From a virus, in the IMG/VR virus record IMGVR_UViG_3300005096_000081, positions 624 through 41,179 of that record: a stretch of 40,556 nucleotides of DNA; one strand, given 5' to 3'. The position numbers and the translations under genes were made by a program. This document shows, one piece after another, positions 14,311 to 23,320 of this stretch. Every line of letters begins with the position of its first letter. Within the stretch, counting starts at the first letter, position 1. A model generated the notes under the pieces. The model was given only the letters and a program-made list of their open reading frames with translations, ran no database searches and had not been told where the DNA came from.

Positions 14311-14545
14311 TACTTTAGACCGCGCCAAAGAACTTGAGATGCAGCAGCGTGATATTGCGCTGAAAAAGCAGCAGGCCGCTGCCAGGCAAACTAAGCCGGC
14401 ATTGATTATTGATGGTCAGCGGTGTTGCCGGGACTGTGAGGATCCGATACCGGCTGAGCGAATGAAAGCATCACCCAGTGCTGTGCGTTGCGTCTGGTGC
14501 CAGCAGGATTTTGAGTTGAAACAAAAACTGAGTGGGTGTTGTTGA
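14303..14545 (+). CDS. DksA/TraR-type C4 zinc-finger protein
   Basis: The 80-residue product has an N-terminal coiled coil and a C4 zinc finger (RCCRDCEDPIP...RCVWCQ), the DksA/TraR signature. TraR-like proteins bind the RNA polymerase secondary channel and could modify late transcription. It starts at GTG 14303, overlapping the holin stop. Confidence 0.85.
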   Translation: MTDTLDRAKELEMQQRDIALKKQQAAARQTKPALIIDGQRCCRDCEDPIPAERMKASPSAVRCVWCQQDFELKQKLSGCC

Positions 14546-14907
14546 TGGGTGCGGATACGGTAGCGGGTATTGACTGGAAAACAATTGGAATTTTGGTGGC
14601 AATGCTAACGGCGTTTAGTGGCGTGGTTTTACTGGCGGTAAAAGTGATAGTAAACGCCAGTCAAAAGCATATCGATAATGCGCTGGTTTCGTTGAGCGAA
14701 GGCATTGAAAAAAACAACAGCGAGTGGCAGCGCATCGAAAACGATTTTTTAAAGTTTCAGGCGAAGTTGCCTGAAAAGTACATGGCAAGAGACGACTGGA
14801 TTCGATTTAGTAATCTTATCGATGCAAAACAGGACGCACTGACCGCCAACTTAATGTCGGTTAATGCAACGTTGGAACGACTACTAGAGAGAACAAAACA
14901 ATCATGA
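14545..14907 (+). CDS. DUF2730-like membrane/coiled-coil protein (Mu gp25-like)
   Basis: The 120-residue product starts at ATG 14545, sharing bases with the previous stop (TGATG). One membrane helix (about 10-32, 'TIGILVAMLTAFSGVVLLAVK') is followed by a long coiled coil. Size, topology and position before the small terminase match Mu gp25-type proteins. It could also act as a spanin-like or assembly factor; the function is unknown. Confidence 0.7.
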   Translation: MGADTVAGIDWKTIGILVAMLTAFSGVVLLAVKVIVNASQKHIDNALVSLSEGIEKNNSEWQRIENDFLKFQAKLPEKYMARDDWIRFSNLIDAKQDALTANLMSVNATLERLLERTKQS

Positions 14908-15212
14908 GTGAACACGAAGGTTTGGAACGCGCACGACGGTTAATGATTCGCTATCGCCTGCTGAAAATACTGGATGCCGGCGGCTCGCTGCCTGTTGGTG
15001 AAGGTTTGATTAAGCAGATTCTGGTCGATGCAGATCTGGCCGCATCGCAAAGCGACGTGCGCCGGGCTATGCAGTACCTGGCAGACAAGAGTTACATCGA
15101 GATCAAAAAAGGTAGCCAGTATTGGGATGCGCGTTTGCTGCCAGTAGGTGTTGACTACCTCGATGATCACAGCGTTGTCGATAGCGGCATCGCCCGACCT
15201 GAAAGCATTTAG
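14904..15212 (+). CDS. Winged-helix protein (Mu gp26-like)
   Basis: The 102-residue product has a winged-helix fold pattern (about 15-80: 'LLKILDAGGSLPVGEGLIKQIL..SQSDVRRAMQYLADKSYIEIK'). Mu-like phages usually carry such a small protein directly before the DUF3486 gene. It starts at ATG 14904, overlapping the upstream gene by four bases. DNA-binding is likely; role unknown. Confidence 0.75.
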   Translation: MSEHEGLERARRLMIRYRLLKILDAGGSLPVGEGLIKQILVDADLAASQSDVRRAMQYLADKSYIEIKKGSQYWDARLLPVGVDYLDDHSVVDSGIARPESI

Positions 15213-15222
15213 GTTTAGCGCC

Positions 15223-15762
15223 ATGCCACGTCGATCATCTATATTGCAACTGCCCGAAGACCTGCGCCGCGAGCTTAATGCGCGGCTGGTTTCCCAGGGC
15301 TTTGCTGATTACGATGGCATGGAGTCGTGGCTGGCTGGTGAGTTGGTGGAGCGCGGCCTGGAGATTACGGTAACACGCTCTTCCATTCATCGCCACGGCC
15401 AAAAGTTTGAAGTCAAGCTGGAAAAATTGCGCGTCGCCACCGAGCAGGCCCGAGCCATTGCCGAAGGATCAGAAGATGATGCCGGTGCACTGAGTGAAGC
15501 GCTGCTGCGTATGGTGCAAACCAAAACGTTTGACGTGTTGATGGACATGGAAGACGGCGATAAAAATATTCACAAGATCGGGCTGACCGTTGCCAGGCTG
15601 GCGCGAGCGTCGGTTAATCAGAAAAAGTGGGCAGCAGAAGCCCGGAAGAATTTGAAGGTGGTTGCCGATAAAGTGCAGAGCCTGGGCAAGCAAGGTGGCT
15701 TGACGAAGAAGGTAGCCGACCAGATTCGTGCTGAAATTCTGGGGGTGAGCCTCAATGGATAG
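15223..15762 (+). CDS. Terminase small subunit, DUF3486 (Mu gp27-like)
   Basis: The 179-residue product starts at ATG 15223 (MPRRSSILQLPEDLRRELN), the DUF3486 hallmark. An upstream extension to 15148 is possible but unlikely. It has an N-terminal DNA-binding region and a C-terminal helical part. In Mu-like phages it recognises the packaging site near the end of the integrated genome. It overlaps the large terminase gene by eight bases. Confidence 0.85.
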   Translation: MPRRSSILQLPEDLRRELNARLVSQGFADYDGMESWLAGELVERGLEITVTRSSIHRHGQKFEVKLEKLRVATEQARAIAEGSEDDAGALSEALLRMVQTKTFDVLMDMEDGDKNIHKIGLTVARLARASVNQKKWAAEARKNLKVVADKVQSLGKQGGLTKKVADQIRAEILGVSLNG

Positions 15763-17347
15763 CAAGCAGCGCGAAGATTATCTGGAGCTTGTTGACGAGA
15801 TTCAAAACGAGCGCGAGACCAAAAATCTTGAAGGCAAAGAAATTCCTAAAATTTTACTGCCGTATCAGATCAAGTGGCAACAGGATTTGTCACCGGTGCG
15901 TATCGCTGAAAAATCACGGCGTATTGGCTGGTCGTGGGGCGTGGCTGCCGAGGCGGTTTTAGAAGCGTCTGAACAGGATGGCATGGATCAGTTTTATGTC
16001 GGATACAACCTGCCGATGGCGGCAGAGTTTATCGGCGACTGTGCGTTTTTCTGTAAAGCGTTTTCACTGGCTGCAAGTGCCATCGATGTTTCATACGAAC
16101 ACGCGGTGCTCGCTAACGAGAAACGCGACATCGTGAAGTACAGCATCAAGCTGGATTCCGGCCACAAGATCGAGGCGCTTAGTTCTAACCCGCACAACTT
16201 CCGTGGCCGTCAGGGCCACGCACGCATCGATGAGGCAGCGTTTCATAATGACCTGGCCGAACTGCTAAAAGCCGCGCTGGCGTTTTTGATCTGGGGTGGC
16301 CGGGTTGACATTATCAGCACACACAACGGCGACGACAACGTGTTCAACCAGATCATCCGCGAGATCGTGGCCGGCAAGATTGATTACTCGCACCACAAAG
16401 TCACGTTCAACGATGCACTCGACCAGGGCTTTTATGAGCGCATCTGTTTAGTCCAGGGAAAAGACTGGTCAGAGAAAGGTGAAAAAGAATTCCGTGATCA
16501 CATCGTCAAACAATATGGCGATGGCGCAAACGAAGAACTGTTCTGCATACCCAGCAAAGGCAGCGGCGTTTACATGCCGCGCATTCTTATCGAACGCTGC
16601 ATGGATGATTCGATTCCGATATTGCGTTACGCGCTGAAAGACGAAGACGTGCTGGATGATCGTCGCCTGGATAAGGCTGAGAAATGGTTTAAAGATAATT
16701 TGAAACCGGTGCTGGATAACCTGCCGCCTGATAAGCGATCTGTTTTTGGCCAGGACTTTGGGCGCAGCGGCGACCTCTCTGTATTCTGGCCAATGCAGGA
16801 AGTTGAAAAGGATAAATGGAAAACAGCGTTTGTATTTGAGCTTCGCAATATACCCTTTGATGTGCAGCAGCTGCTGGTGTTTTTGATTATCGAAGAGCTG
16901 CCACTATTTCATCATGGCAAGTTTGATGCGCGTGGCAATGGACAGGCGCATGCCGAATATTTCATGCAGAAGTACGGCCCGATTCGAATCGACTGTGTGA
17001 TGGCCACAACTGCCTGGTACTTTGTTTCGTTTCCCAAATACAAGGCAGCGTACGAAGACAAGTCGATTATCGTGCCGAAATCAGAAGACATCATCGCTGA
17101 CCACCGCCGGGTAGTGCTTGATAAGGGAAATCCAAAAATGGACGACGGTCGCGACAAAGGCAGCGACGGTTTAGCCAGGCACGGCGACAGCGCCGTGGCC
17201 GGCCTGCTGGCGTGGATGGCAACGGAAGAAGATGGCCAGCCGCCAGCGGGTGAATCGATTGAAAATATTGATGGTGTTTATATGCCTGAAGCAGCGCGTG
17301 GTCGACGTAGTGTGAGTTTGTTTGGGCGTGGTAGTCGGGTTAATTAA
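15755..17347 (+). CDS. Terminase large subunit (Mu gp28-like)
   Basis: The 530-residue product has the ATPase N-terminal domain with a Walker-A-like EKSRRIGWSWG (52-62), Walker B RIDEA (D159, E160) and the coupling motif ISTHNG (187-192). A C-terminal RNase-H-like nuclease begins near residue 330 ('FGQDFGRSGDLSVFW'). It powers headful DNA packaging into the prohead with the portal and cuts the DNA. Its length and motifs match the Mu-like terminase family. Confidence 0.92.
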   Translation: MDSKQREDYLELVDEIQNERETKNLEGKEIPKILLPYQIKWQQDLSPVRIAEKSRRIGWSWGVAAEAVLEASEQDGMDQFYVGYNLPMAAEFIGDCAFFCKAFSLAASAIDVSYEHAVLANEKRDIVKYSIKLDSGHKIEALSSNPHNFRGRQGHARIDEAAFHNDLAELLKAALAFLIWGGRVDIISTHNGDDNVFNQIIREIVAGKIDYSHHKVTFNDALDQGFYERICLVQGKDWSEKGEKEFRDHIVKQYGDGANEELFCIPSKGSGVYMPRILIERCMDDSIPILRYALKDEDVLDDRRLDKAEKWFKDNLKPVLDNLPPDKRSVFGQDFGRSGDLSVFWPMQEVEKDKWKTAFVFELRNIPFDVQQLLVFLIIEELPLFHHGKFDARGNGQAHAEYFMQKYGPIRIDCVMATTAWYFVSFPKYKAAYEDKSIIVPKSEDIIADHRRVVLDKGNPKMDDGRDKGSDGLARHGDSAVAGLLAWMATEEDGQPPAGESIENIDGVYMPEAARGRRSVSLFGRGSRVN

Positions 17348-17370
17348 ATTTTTTATTGGGGTGAGTTGTT

Positions 17371-17811
17371 ATGGGAAAATATGAAGATGAGCGGAGTTGG
17401 GTCGATAATGGTGATAAGACTTTTTCGCAGATGGTGTCAATACAAAACCGCCCGCTGGATAAAGTCCTAAAACGCACATTTACGCTTAATTCAGCAACCA
17501 TAAATGATAGCCACACTATTACTGACTTTGAGAAGTATAAAGAAGTCACTGTAGACTTTTCAGGAGGCACTGGTACTGCTAGAGCATCTGTTCAGGGCGA
17601 TTTGTCTAGCGATCAGTCTGGCGTTTTTAGTGGCGATCTTGCCATGTTCGATGAGGCAGGCGCGACGTTAAATGCCGGCGGAGTTATAAGTGTACCTGTG
17701 GGTAGTTTCCATCGGTCACAGCTTGTTTACACCGCGTTAAAAATATACGTTAGCACTATCGATACAGGAACGCTCACCTTTACTGTAACTGGCCGTGGGT
17801 TGGCACAGTAA
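17371..17811 (+). CDS. Beta-rich protein of unknown function (cargo block)
   Basis: The 146-residue product is Thr/Ser/Gly-rich with predicted beta-strands (for example 'KEVTVDFSGGTGTARASV'), like a virion decoration or carbohydrate-binding domain. It overlaps the SGNH hydrolase gene by one base, so the two are co-translated. It lies in a block (17371-19507) inserted between terminase and portal, genes usually adjacent. No family recognised. Confidence 0.7.
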   Translation: MGKYEDERSWVDNGDKTFSQMVSIQNRPLDKVLKRTFTLNSATINDSHTITDFEKYKEVTVDFSGGTGTARASVQGDLSSDQSGVFSGDLAMFDEAGATLNAGGVISVPVGSFHRSQLVYTALKIYVSTIDTGTLTFTVTGRGLAQ

Positions 17812-19190
17812 TGAGTATCGCTAAGATAACTGATGTCGGCCCTCACATATTGCTTGCCTCTACCCTGCGTAGTGCAGCAGATGTTACGTCTCCGTTAATC
17901 GGCCCTGCTGGTGTTATAACTGGTACGGCCACTTTAGATGCAGAAGGTCTTGATCCCGGTTCTGCTGGCTCTGTTTCATTCTCTAACATCGACCCAAAAG
18001 GTCAACTTAAATATGCTGGTCAGATTGTTGCCACATTCACGACACCCCATGTATGTGAATACGATGACTCATCAAGTATTTCTGGCTCAGAAGGTTTTAA
18101 CTGGGCCGCTACAGCTTATATGTTTGCACTGGAAAACGCAGCAGGTGCAAACCAAGGTCGCATGTTTATGTCATCTAATGAAGCAATCACGTCTCGTCTG
18201 CATTCTGGCGATACGCAAGCTGCAACACAAATAACAACATCAGGCAAAGGTGTAAAAACAGAAATTTGCTGGTGGTGGAAGGGAACAGAAGTTGGAATCT
18301 TAGCCAACGGTTCAGAGGTTTATAAGAATACTCGCACCGTAATAAATGAAGACGTTTTCTATAAACTGATTTGTATGGCTGAGTGGGCTGGTTTAAACAA
18401 CCCGATGACTGGTGCAAAGATGATCGACCTTGTTGCATCGCGCATTCCTCCAAACTTTGCAACTAAAGCTAATTCAATTAGTATCGGTGACCTTGGTGAT
18501 TCTTATGCCAATCAATTTGTCACCGCATCTTATCCACTGACAACTCCACGTTTTGACGGGTTGGTGTATCCAGCCATTGAAAAAGAAGTTCGTAAGGGAA
18601 ACACTTATTCATTCTCACGGATTGTTGAGCACGGCTACAGCGGCTATACGATGTGCGACACGGTCGGCAATAATTTGCAGCCAAAGTTTGCAGCCTTTGT
18701 TGCTGAGCACTTACAGGTTGCCATAATTACAGTGGGTCAGAATGATGCTATTGCATTACAAGCTAATGTAACAAATGCCACAACTGGCACAGATGCAAGA
18801 TTTAAAGAGCTGCTGGGGTTGCTTGCAGTTGATCCGGCTAATGAGTTAATTGTTATCACAAACTCAGGCTCTCTTCGTAATCACGTTACGTTAGACACAA
18901 CGATTAACCGCGAAACAAAAGCCATTGTAGATAATATCATTGCAGCACTCCCAGCGTGGTTTGATCAAACCTATCCTGCACGAGCAGGCAGTTTAATCTT
19001 TATCGATCAACACGCAATACTCGGCGGAGATAGCGATACTAATCTTAACTATCAAGGATATTTAAATTCACTTGGTAATGTTTCAACTCCCGGTGTTGCT
19101 ATACAAAATGACCGACATCGTACAGGACTTGGATGCTATAACACTGGCACAGCAATCGGAAAAGAAATAAAAAGGTACTTACAGCTATGA
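17811..19190 (+). CDS. SGNH/GDSL hydrolase with N-terminal beta domain
   Basis: The 459-residue product has a beta-sandwich-like N-terminal half (1-215) and a C-terminal SGNH hydrolase domain (about 222-459). Block I is GDS (G229-S231), block II is Gly-rich (275-278, GYSG), block III is GQND (309-312), and the block V region is NDRH (433-436). The last differs slightly from the usual DxxH. It is probably an esterase, perhaps deacetylating surface glycans as part of a virion receptor-binding or depolymerase protein. An unusual location between terminase and portal. Confidence 0.75.
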   Translation: MSIAKITDVGPHILLASTLRSAADVTSPLIGPAGVITGTATLDAEGLDPGSAGSVSFSNIDPKGQLKYAGQIVATFTTPHVCEYDDSSSISGSEGFNWAATAYMFALENAAGANQGRMFMSSNEAITSRLHSGDTQAATQITTSGKGVKTEICWWWKGTEVGILANGSEVYKNTRTVINEDVFYKLICMAEWAGLNNPMTGAKMIDLVASRIPPNFATKANSISIGDLGDSYANQFVTASYPLTTPRFDGLVYPAIEKEVRKGNTYSFSRIVEHGYSGYTMCDTVGNNLQPKFAAFVAEHLQVAIITVGQNDAIALQANVTNATTGTDARFKELLGLLAVDPANELIVITNSGSLRNHVTLDTTINRETKAIVDNIIAALPAWFDQTYPARAGSLIFIDQHAILGGDSDTNLNYQGYLNSLGNVSTPGVAIQNDRHRTGLGCYNTGTAIGKEIKRYLQL

Positions 19191-19507
19191 AAAAATTAAT
19201 CTTACTTTTACTTATCTCTCTTAACGTAGCCGCTTTATCTTCCTGCAAGATAGATGTTTCACCAAACTTTGAAAATCAAACGTTTATTACCCGCTCGACG
19301 GATGTGTTTGAAGGTACGCTCGATGGCAGCCCGGTATAGTTTGAGTTTGGTGCTGGATACTACACATGCAATAAAACAACACTAACGGTTGCATACTTTG
19401 ATACAGATGTGGCTTATTCAGGCGGCGTAACAACTTGCACAACGAAGATATTTACGCGATCTGATGTTGTGAATGATAAATCGCCTCTACCTTTGATAAG
19501 TAATTAA
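19187..19507 (+). pseudogene. Small lipoprotein gene interrupted by an amber codon
   Basis: The frame starts at ATG 19187 with a lipoprotein signal (MKKLILLLLISLNVAALSSC; lipobox LSSC). It stops at TAG 19337-19339 after 50 residues. The same frame then continues open for 55 more codons to TAA 19505-19507 with two further cysteines (YTCN, TTCT), so an original protein of about 106 residues is likely. TAG serves as an ordinary stop elsewhere in the phage. Either the 50-residue form is the product or the gene is recently disabled. Confidence 0.6.
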
Positions 19508-19519
19508 CTGTAAATGATG

Positions 19520-19547
19520 ACCGATTGCGAAAATGGATCGGTTTTTT
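19520..19547 (+). terminator. Intrinsic terminator after the cargo block
   Basis: ACCGAT (19520-19525) and ATCGGT (19537-19542) form a stem followed by TTTTTT. It separates the SGNH cargo block from the portal operon. Confidence 0.6.
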
Positions 19548-19631
19548 GTTTAAAAAATAAAGCCGCGTGTGCGCCTGTGAGTAGGCGATGCGCATGGTGA
19601 TAGCCAAATGACCGGAACATTAGTTTATAAA

Positions 19632-19645
19632 CGCTTTATAAAGCG
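19632..19645. repeat. Palindrome upstream of the portal gene
   Basis: CGCTTTATAAAGCG is a perfect 14-base palindrome 49 bases before the portal ATG. Its half-sites (CGCTTTA/TAAAGCG) are those of the 13186/23600 palindromes in the opposite arrangement, so it could be a related regulatory site or just a hairpin. Confidence 0.4.
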
Positions 19646-19693
19646 GGATATGGCCAGTTTTATGTGTGGCGAGAGTGTTGAATCGAGGAAATT

Positions 19694-21160
19694 ATGGCAG
19701 TAGCGAAAGATGATATAAGAATACGGTTGGCCAATGCGCTGAACGATCAGGTGTTGACCGATGTTCTGGCGGCTGAAAAAAGCATTCCCGACAATGTGGT
19801 GCCATTGCGTGAAGCTTATGGCCAGACCATCGATGTTGATGATGCGGAGTGGCGAAAGCTGACCGGTGATGGTCGCCGTGACCTGGCACCGATGACGCAG
19901 AAGCGCATGATTGATCTCGGTGTGTATCTGTGGGAAAGCAACATGCTGGCGAATCGCATTATCGAGTTGCCGATTGCTTTTCTGCTGGCCGAGGGCGTAA
20001 CCGTTTCTGCCGACGACGAAGTTATTGCCGATGTTATCGATGATTTCTGGTTCGACCCGATTAACCGGATGGACATCAAGCTGGTAAAAAAGGTGCGCGA
20101 GCTTGGAATATTTGGTGAGCAGTGCTACCCGGCGTTTGTCAACGAGTTTAGTGGCCGGGTTCGCCTGGGCTATCTTGATCCAGTCGTGATCGAAACCGTG
20201 GTGATGGATCCCGACAACCCGGAACAGCCGATTGGCATCGTCACCAAAAAAGATAATCACGGCAATGCCCGGCGCTATCGGGTGATCGTTAATGGTGATG
20301 AGCAGGATCTGTTTACCCAGCGCACGGTGGCCATCCGCGAAACCTTCGACACCGGTGACTGTTTTTATTTTCGGGTAAACGAATTATCCAACAGCACGCG
20401 TGGCCGCTCTGATCTGCTGGCGCAGATCGACTGGGTAGATGCCTACGAGCAGTTTCTGTTTGGCGAACTTGAGCGCAGCGGTTTTATGCGCGCATTCATT
20501 TGGGACGTGACACTGAAAAATGCCACGCCCGAAGAAGTAACAAAACGCGCCAAAGACATTCACCCGCCATCACCATCCAGTGTGCGTGTACATAATGACA
20601 GCGAAGAATGGAACGCGGTATCCCCCGACCTTGGCAGTGAAGACAGTGCAAATAATGCAAGGCTGTTTCGAAATCACAGCCTGAGCGGCGCATCGATGCC
20701 CGAGCACTGGTTCGGCGGTGGTGGCGATGTGAACCGCGCTACTGCCAGCGAGATGGGTGAGCCTACCTTTAAGATGATGGCGATGCGCCAGCAGATGATC
20801 AAGTACATGATTACCGAGATGGTGACCTTTGCGATTCGCCAGGCAGAGCTGATCACTGGTAAAGAGCCAAACATGCGTGACGAGTTTTACAAGTTCGATG
20901 TGCAGTTCCCTGAAATGGTAACGAAGGATGTCAGCAAATATGCTACCGCGCTGACGCAGGTGGTGATGGGTGTTGCCTCTGCAATTAACGCGGGGCTAAT
21001 GACTAAAAAACGTGCCTTGCAGATTATCGAGAAAGTTGCTGCGCGTCTTGGTGTTGATTTTGATTGTGAAGACGAACTTGCTGACGCCATGCAGGAAGCG
21101 AAGAACAAGGTTGAGGATGATGTGTTTAGTAATAAGGGTGCCGCTGGAGGTAAGATGTGA
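19694..21160 (+). CDS. Portal protein, DUF1073 family
   Basis: The 488-residue product matches DUF1073-type portals ('MIDLGVYLWESNMLANRIIELPIAFLLAEGV', 'GRSDLLAQIDWVDAYEQFLFGELERSGFMRAFIWDVTL', 'GGGGDVNRATASEMGEP'). It forms the dodecameric DNA channel of the prohead. Mu itself uses a different portal (DUF935), so the head module was exchanged. It starts at ATG 19694 with GAGGAAA upstream. Confidence 0.88.
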   Translation: MAVAKDDIRIRLANALNDQVLTDVLAAEKSIPDNVVPLREAYGQTIDVDDAEWRKLTGDGRRDLAPMTQKRMIDLGVYLWESNMLANRIIELPIAFLLAEGVTVSADDEVIADVIDDFWFDPINRMDIKLVKKVRELGIFGEQCYPAFVNEFSGRVRLGYLDPVVIETVVMDPDNPEQPIGIVTKKDNHGNARRYRVIVNGDEQDLFTQRTVAIRETFDTGDCFYFRVNELSNSTRGRSDLLAQIDWVDAYEQFLFGELERSGFMRAFIWDVTLKNATPEEVTKRAKDIHPPSPSSVRVHNDSEEWNAVSPDLGSEDSANNARLFRNHSLSGASMPEHWFGGGGDVNRATASEMGEPTFKMMAMRQQMIKYMITEMVTFAIRQAELITGKEPNMRDEFYKFDVQFPEMVTKDVSKYATALTQVVMGVASAINAGLMTKKRALQIIEKVAARLGVDFDCEDELADAMQEAKNKVEDDVFSNKGAAGGKM

Positions 21161-21387
21161 AAAAAAACATCCATGCATATACAGAAGCAGGTTTCTCACC
21201 TGCGTACATTTCAGTAAACACCGAGGACGACGGTAAGCATGTAGTAACTGTTCGCGGTAGTGGTGCTGGCGCTGGCACTGGTGAAATAACCATGACGGGC
21301 GAGCAGCTGGCTGAACTTGCTGCTGATGTACTTATTGCCCTTACCGAAAAGATCACAGTTACGGATAACGACGAAACAATGTTGTGA
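21157..21387 (+). CDS. Small protein of unknown function
   Basis: The 76-residue product starts at GTG 21157 with GGAGG upstream, overlapping the portal stop. It is acidic with a Gly-rich middle (GSGAGAGTGE). It may be a head accessory protein; unidentified. Confidence 0.65.
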   Translation: MKKNIHAYTEAGFSPAYISVNTEDDGKHVVTVRGSGAGAGTGEITMTGEQLAELAADVLIALTEKITVTDNDETML

Positions 21388-21662
21388 TCCCTGCCATCTC
21401 CAGTCACTTTGTCGTCCGTGCTCGCGAACGCGCGCCCTGGTTGATCGATCTCGAAAACCTGCAAAATGCCATCGAGCGTTCGCAGATTGTGGATCCACCG
21501 CGCAGCATTTATGCAAAGATTCGTGATGCCAATGCCCGGTCAAGTTATTTGCTGGTGCCTGAAACAAGCCCTGTTCGCCCCGCGCTTCTGCTGGTTGTAG
21601 CTGACAACAGGCTGGTAACTGTTTACCTGGCCGACGAGTCATTGCAGGATCAGCAGCTGTGA
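21384..21662 (+). CDS. Small head-region protein of unknown function
   Basis: The 92-residue product starts at GTG 21384 and overlaps both neighbours by four bases. The segment 'FVVRARERAPWLIDLENLQNAIERSQIV' and the beta-rich C-terminus suggest a compact alpha/beta fold. Translational coupling to the MuF gene suggests a joint role, which is unknown. Confidence 0.65.
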   Translation: MIPAISSHFVVRARERAPWLIDLENLQNAIERSQIVDPPRSIYAKIRDANARSSYLLVPETSPVRPALLLVVADNRLVTVYLADESLQDQQL

Positions 21663-23170
21663 ACGATAAAGAGCGCAATAAAAAATTCAGCAAGGAACGC
21701 GCGAAAATCATCAAAGGCAAAACCGCTATTCAGCGTGACACGCTTGCCGAAATTGAACGCCTGTTAAAACTGGCCGGCACGCAGATCAGCGCCACGCTGG
21801 CTGCCACGCCTACTGATTACCAGGCGTGGAATCTGCCGCAGCTGCAAAATGCAGTGAACACAGCAATGAGTGACATCGGCCAGCTGAGCGCGCAGGAAGT
21901 TTCCGGCGCATCAAACAAGATCTGGCAGCAAGGTATCGACCTGATCGATAAGCCAGTGGCCGCTGCCGGGCTGGAAATTGCAGCGGTGCTGCCCGCCATC
22001 GACACCCGGCAGCTGATTGCCATGCGCACCTTTATGACTGGCCGCATGACAGATATCAGCATGACCATTGCCAACAGCGTGAACAGTGAGCTTGGCCTGG
22101 TCGCCATCGGTGCCAAAAGTCAGCAGGATGCTATCAATAATATCACCGGTTTTTTAAAGTCCGGGCGGTCGCGGGCGATTACGGTTTTGCGTACTGAGCT
22201 TGGCGGTGCGTTTTCTGTGGCCACGCAGCAGCGCATGACCCAGGCCGCTGAGATTTTGCCTGGTCTGAAAAAACAGTGGCGGCGCAGCGGCAAGATTCAT
22301 TCGCGTCAGTCGCATGATGCAGCCGATGGCCAGATCGTTGACCAGGATAAGCCGTTTAGACTATCGGCAAAAGTTGGCACGGCAACGGCCACCGGTGCGG
22401 TGGTTTTAATGTTTCCACGAGATCCGGCGGCCCCGGTTGGTGAGCGTGTAAACTGTGGCTGCGAGTCGCTGCCATTTATGGACGATTGGGAAGTCAAAAA
22501 TCCGAAGCGCATGCCTTTTACTGATGAAGAGCTGAAGAACAATTCATTCAAACGTGCGCTAAACGAAGAAGCTAAAAAGCTTGATTCCAGGAAAAACATA
22601 AAAACAATTACAACGCCGTCTGGCAAAAAAATTAAGGCCAGCGTTATTGACTATAATGGTACCGAGATTGTTGTGCCAACAGATTTAAATACGGATTATC
22701 AGCGCATTAAGGTTGATGACCTGAAGCGCTATATTGACCAGGTGCCGGAAAAGCACCGTGGCCAGCTCAAAGAGATCCGTTTATTTGATGAGCATTTTAC
22801 TGATGGCGTTAAGGTTAATAAAAAGTCGGTGGCAACGTTTGATGTTGATAATAAGTTTATCGAAATGTACCGGAATGATCGCTTTGAGGCTGATGCGCTG
22901 GATAAGATTATTGGCGATACAGTACGGCATGAGACAGGCCACGTAGTTGAAAGTAACCTTGGCGCTGAATTTTTAAAAGACTGGAAAAAAGCAATCAAAG
23001 CTGATGGTGATTATGTAACGGACTATGCGCGCACCGATATTCACGAGGATGTCGCGGAGACAATGATGTATCACTGGTCCGGTGATCGCATGGACAGGCG
23101 CGTTATTGAAATGTTTTTTCCTGAACGATTCAAGTTGCTTAAAAAATACAAAATTGAGGCTGGCTCATGA
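21659..23170 (+). CDS. MuF-like minor head protein with C-terminal HExxH metallopeptidase-like domain
   Basis: The 503-residue product has a MuF domain (about 155-275: 'VLRTELGGAFSVATQQRM', 'HSRQSHDAADGQIVDQDKPF', 'GERVNCGCES'). A linker follows, and a C-terminal extension (about 310-503) has HETGH (424-428) and an acidic follow-up 'DIHEDVAETMMYH' (E463 or E467 as the third ligand). MuF proteins sit at the portal and are injected with DNA; polymorphic toxin C-termini on MuF proteins are known from temperate phages. Here the tail looks like a zincin peptidase, possibly for virion maturation or as a toxin. Its targets are unknown. Confidence 0.85.
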   Translation: MNDKERNKKFSKERAKIIKGKTAIQRDTLAEIERLLKLAGTQISATLAATPTDYQAWNLPQLQNAVNTAMSDIGQLSAQEVSGASNKIWQQGIDLIDKPVAAAGLEIAAVLPAIDTRQLIAMRTFMTGRMTDISMTIANSVNSELGLVAIGAKSQQDAINNITGFLKSGRSRAITVLRTELGGAFSVATQQRMTQAAEILPGLKKQWRRSGKIHSRQSHDAADGQIVDQDKPFRLSAKVGTATATGAVVLMFPRDPAAPVGERVNCGCESLPFMDDWEVKNPKRMPFTDEELKNNSFKRALNEEAKKLDSRKNIKTITTPSGKKIKASVIDYNGTEIVVPTDLNTDYQRIKVDDLKRYIDQVPEKHRGQLKEIRLFDEHFTDGVKVNKKSVATFDVDNKFIEMYRNDRFEADALDKIIGDTVRHETGHVVESNLGAEFLKDWKKAIKADGDYVTDYARTDIHEDVAETMMYHWSGDRMDRRVIEMFFPERFKLLKKYKIEAGS

Positions 23171-23316
23171 ACGATAAAAAAAAGCTGAAAAAGAAAACCA
23201 CGTATTTAAACAACAAACGTGAGATCGTGAAAAAGTCGGAGGCATCGATTGCCATTGTCAAGTACTTTGACGCTGCTGGAAAATTTGTTAAAGAAAGAAC
23301 CGATATTTTAAAATGA
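23167..23316 (+). CDS. Small basic protein after MuF (possible partner)
   Basis: The 49-residue product overlaps the MuF stop by four bases (ATGA) and is Lys-rich (MNDKKKLKKKTTYLNN). Its position directly after a MuF fusion is where an immunity gene would lie, though its size and charge do not resemble known immunity proteins. Confidence 0.6.
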   Translation: MNDKKKLKKKTTYLNNKREIVKKSEASIAIVKYFDAAGKFVKERTDILK

Positions 23317-23320
23317 TGTT

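Noticed and set aside
19337-19339. TAG recoded as a sense codon in this phage.
   Set aside because: TAG is an ordinary stop in other genes here (for example 3072-3074), and only one internal TAG was seen.
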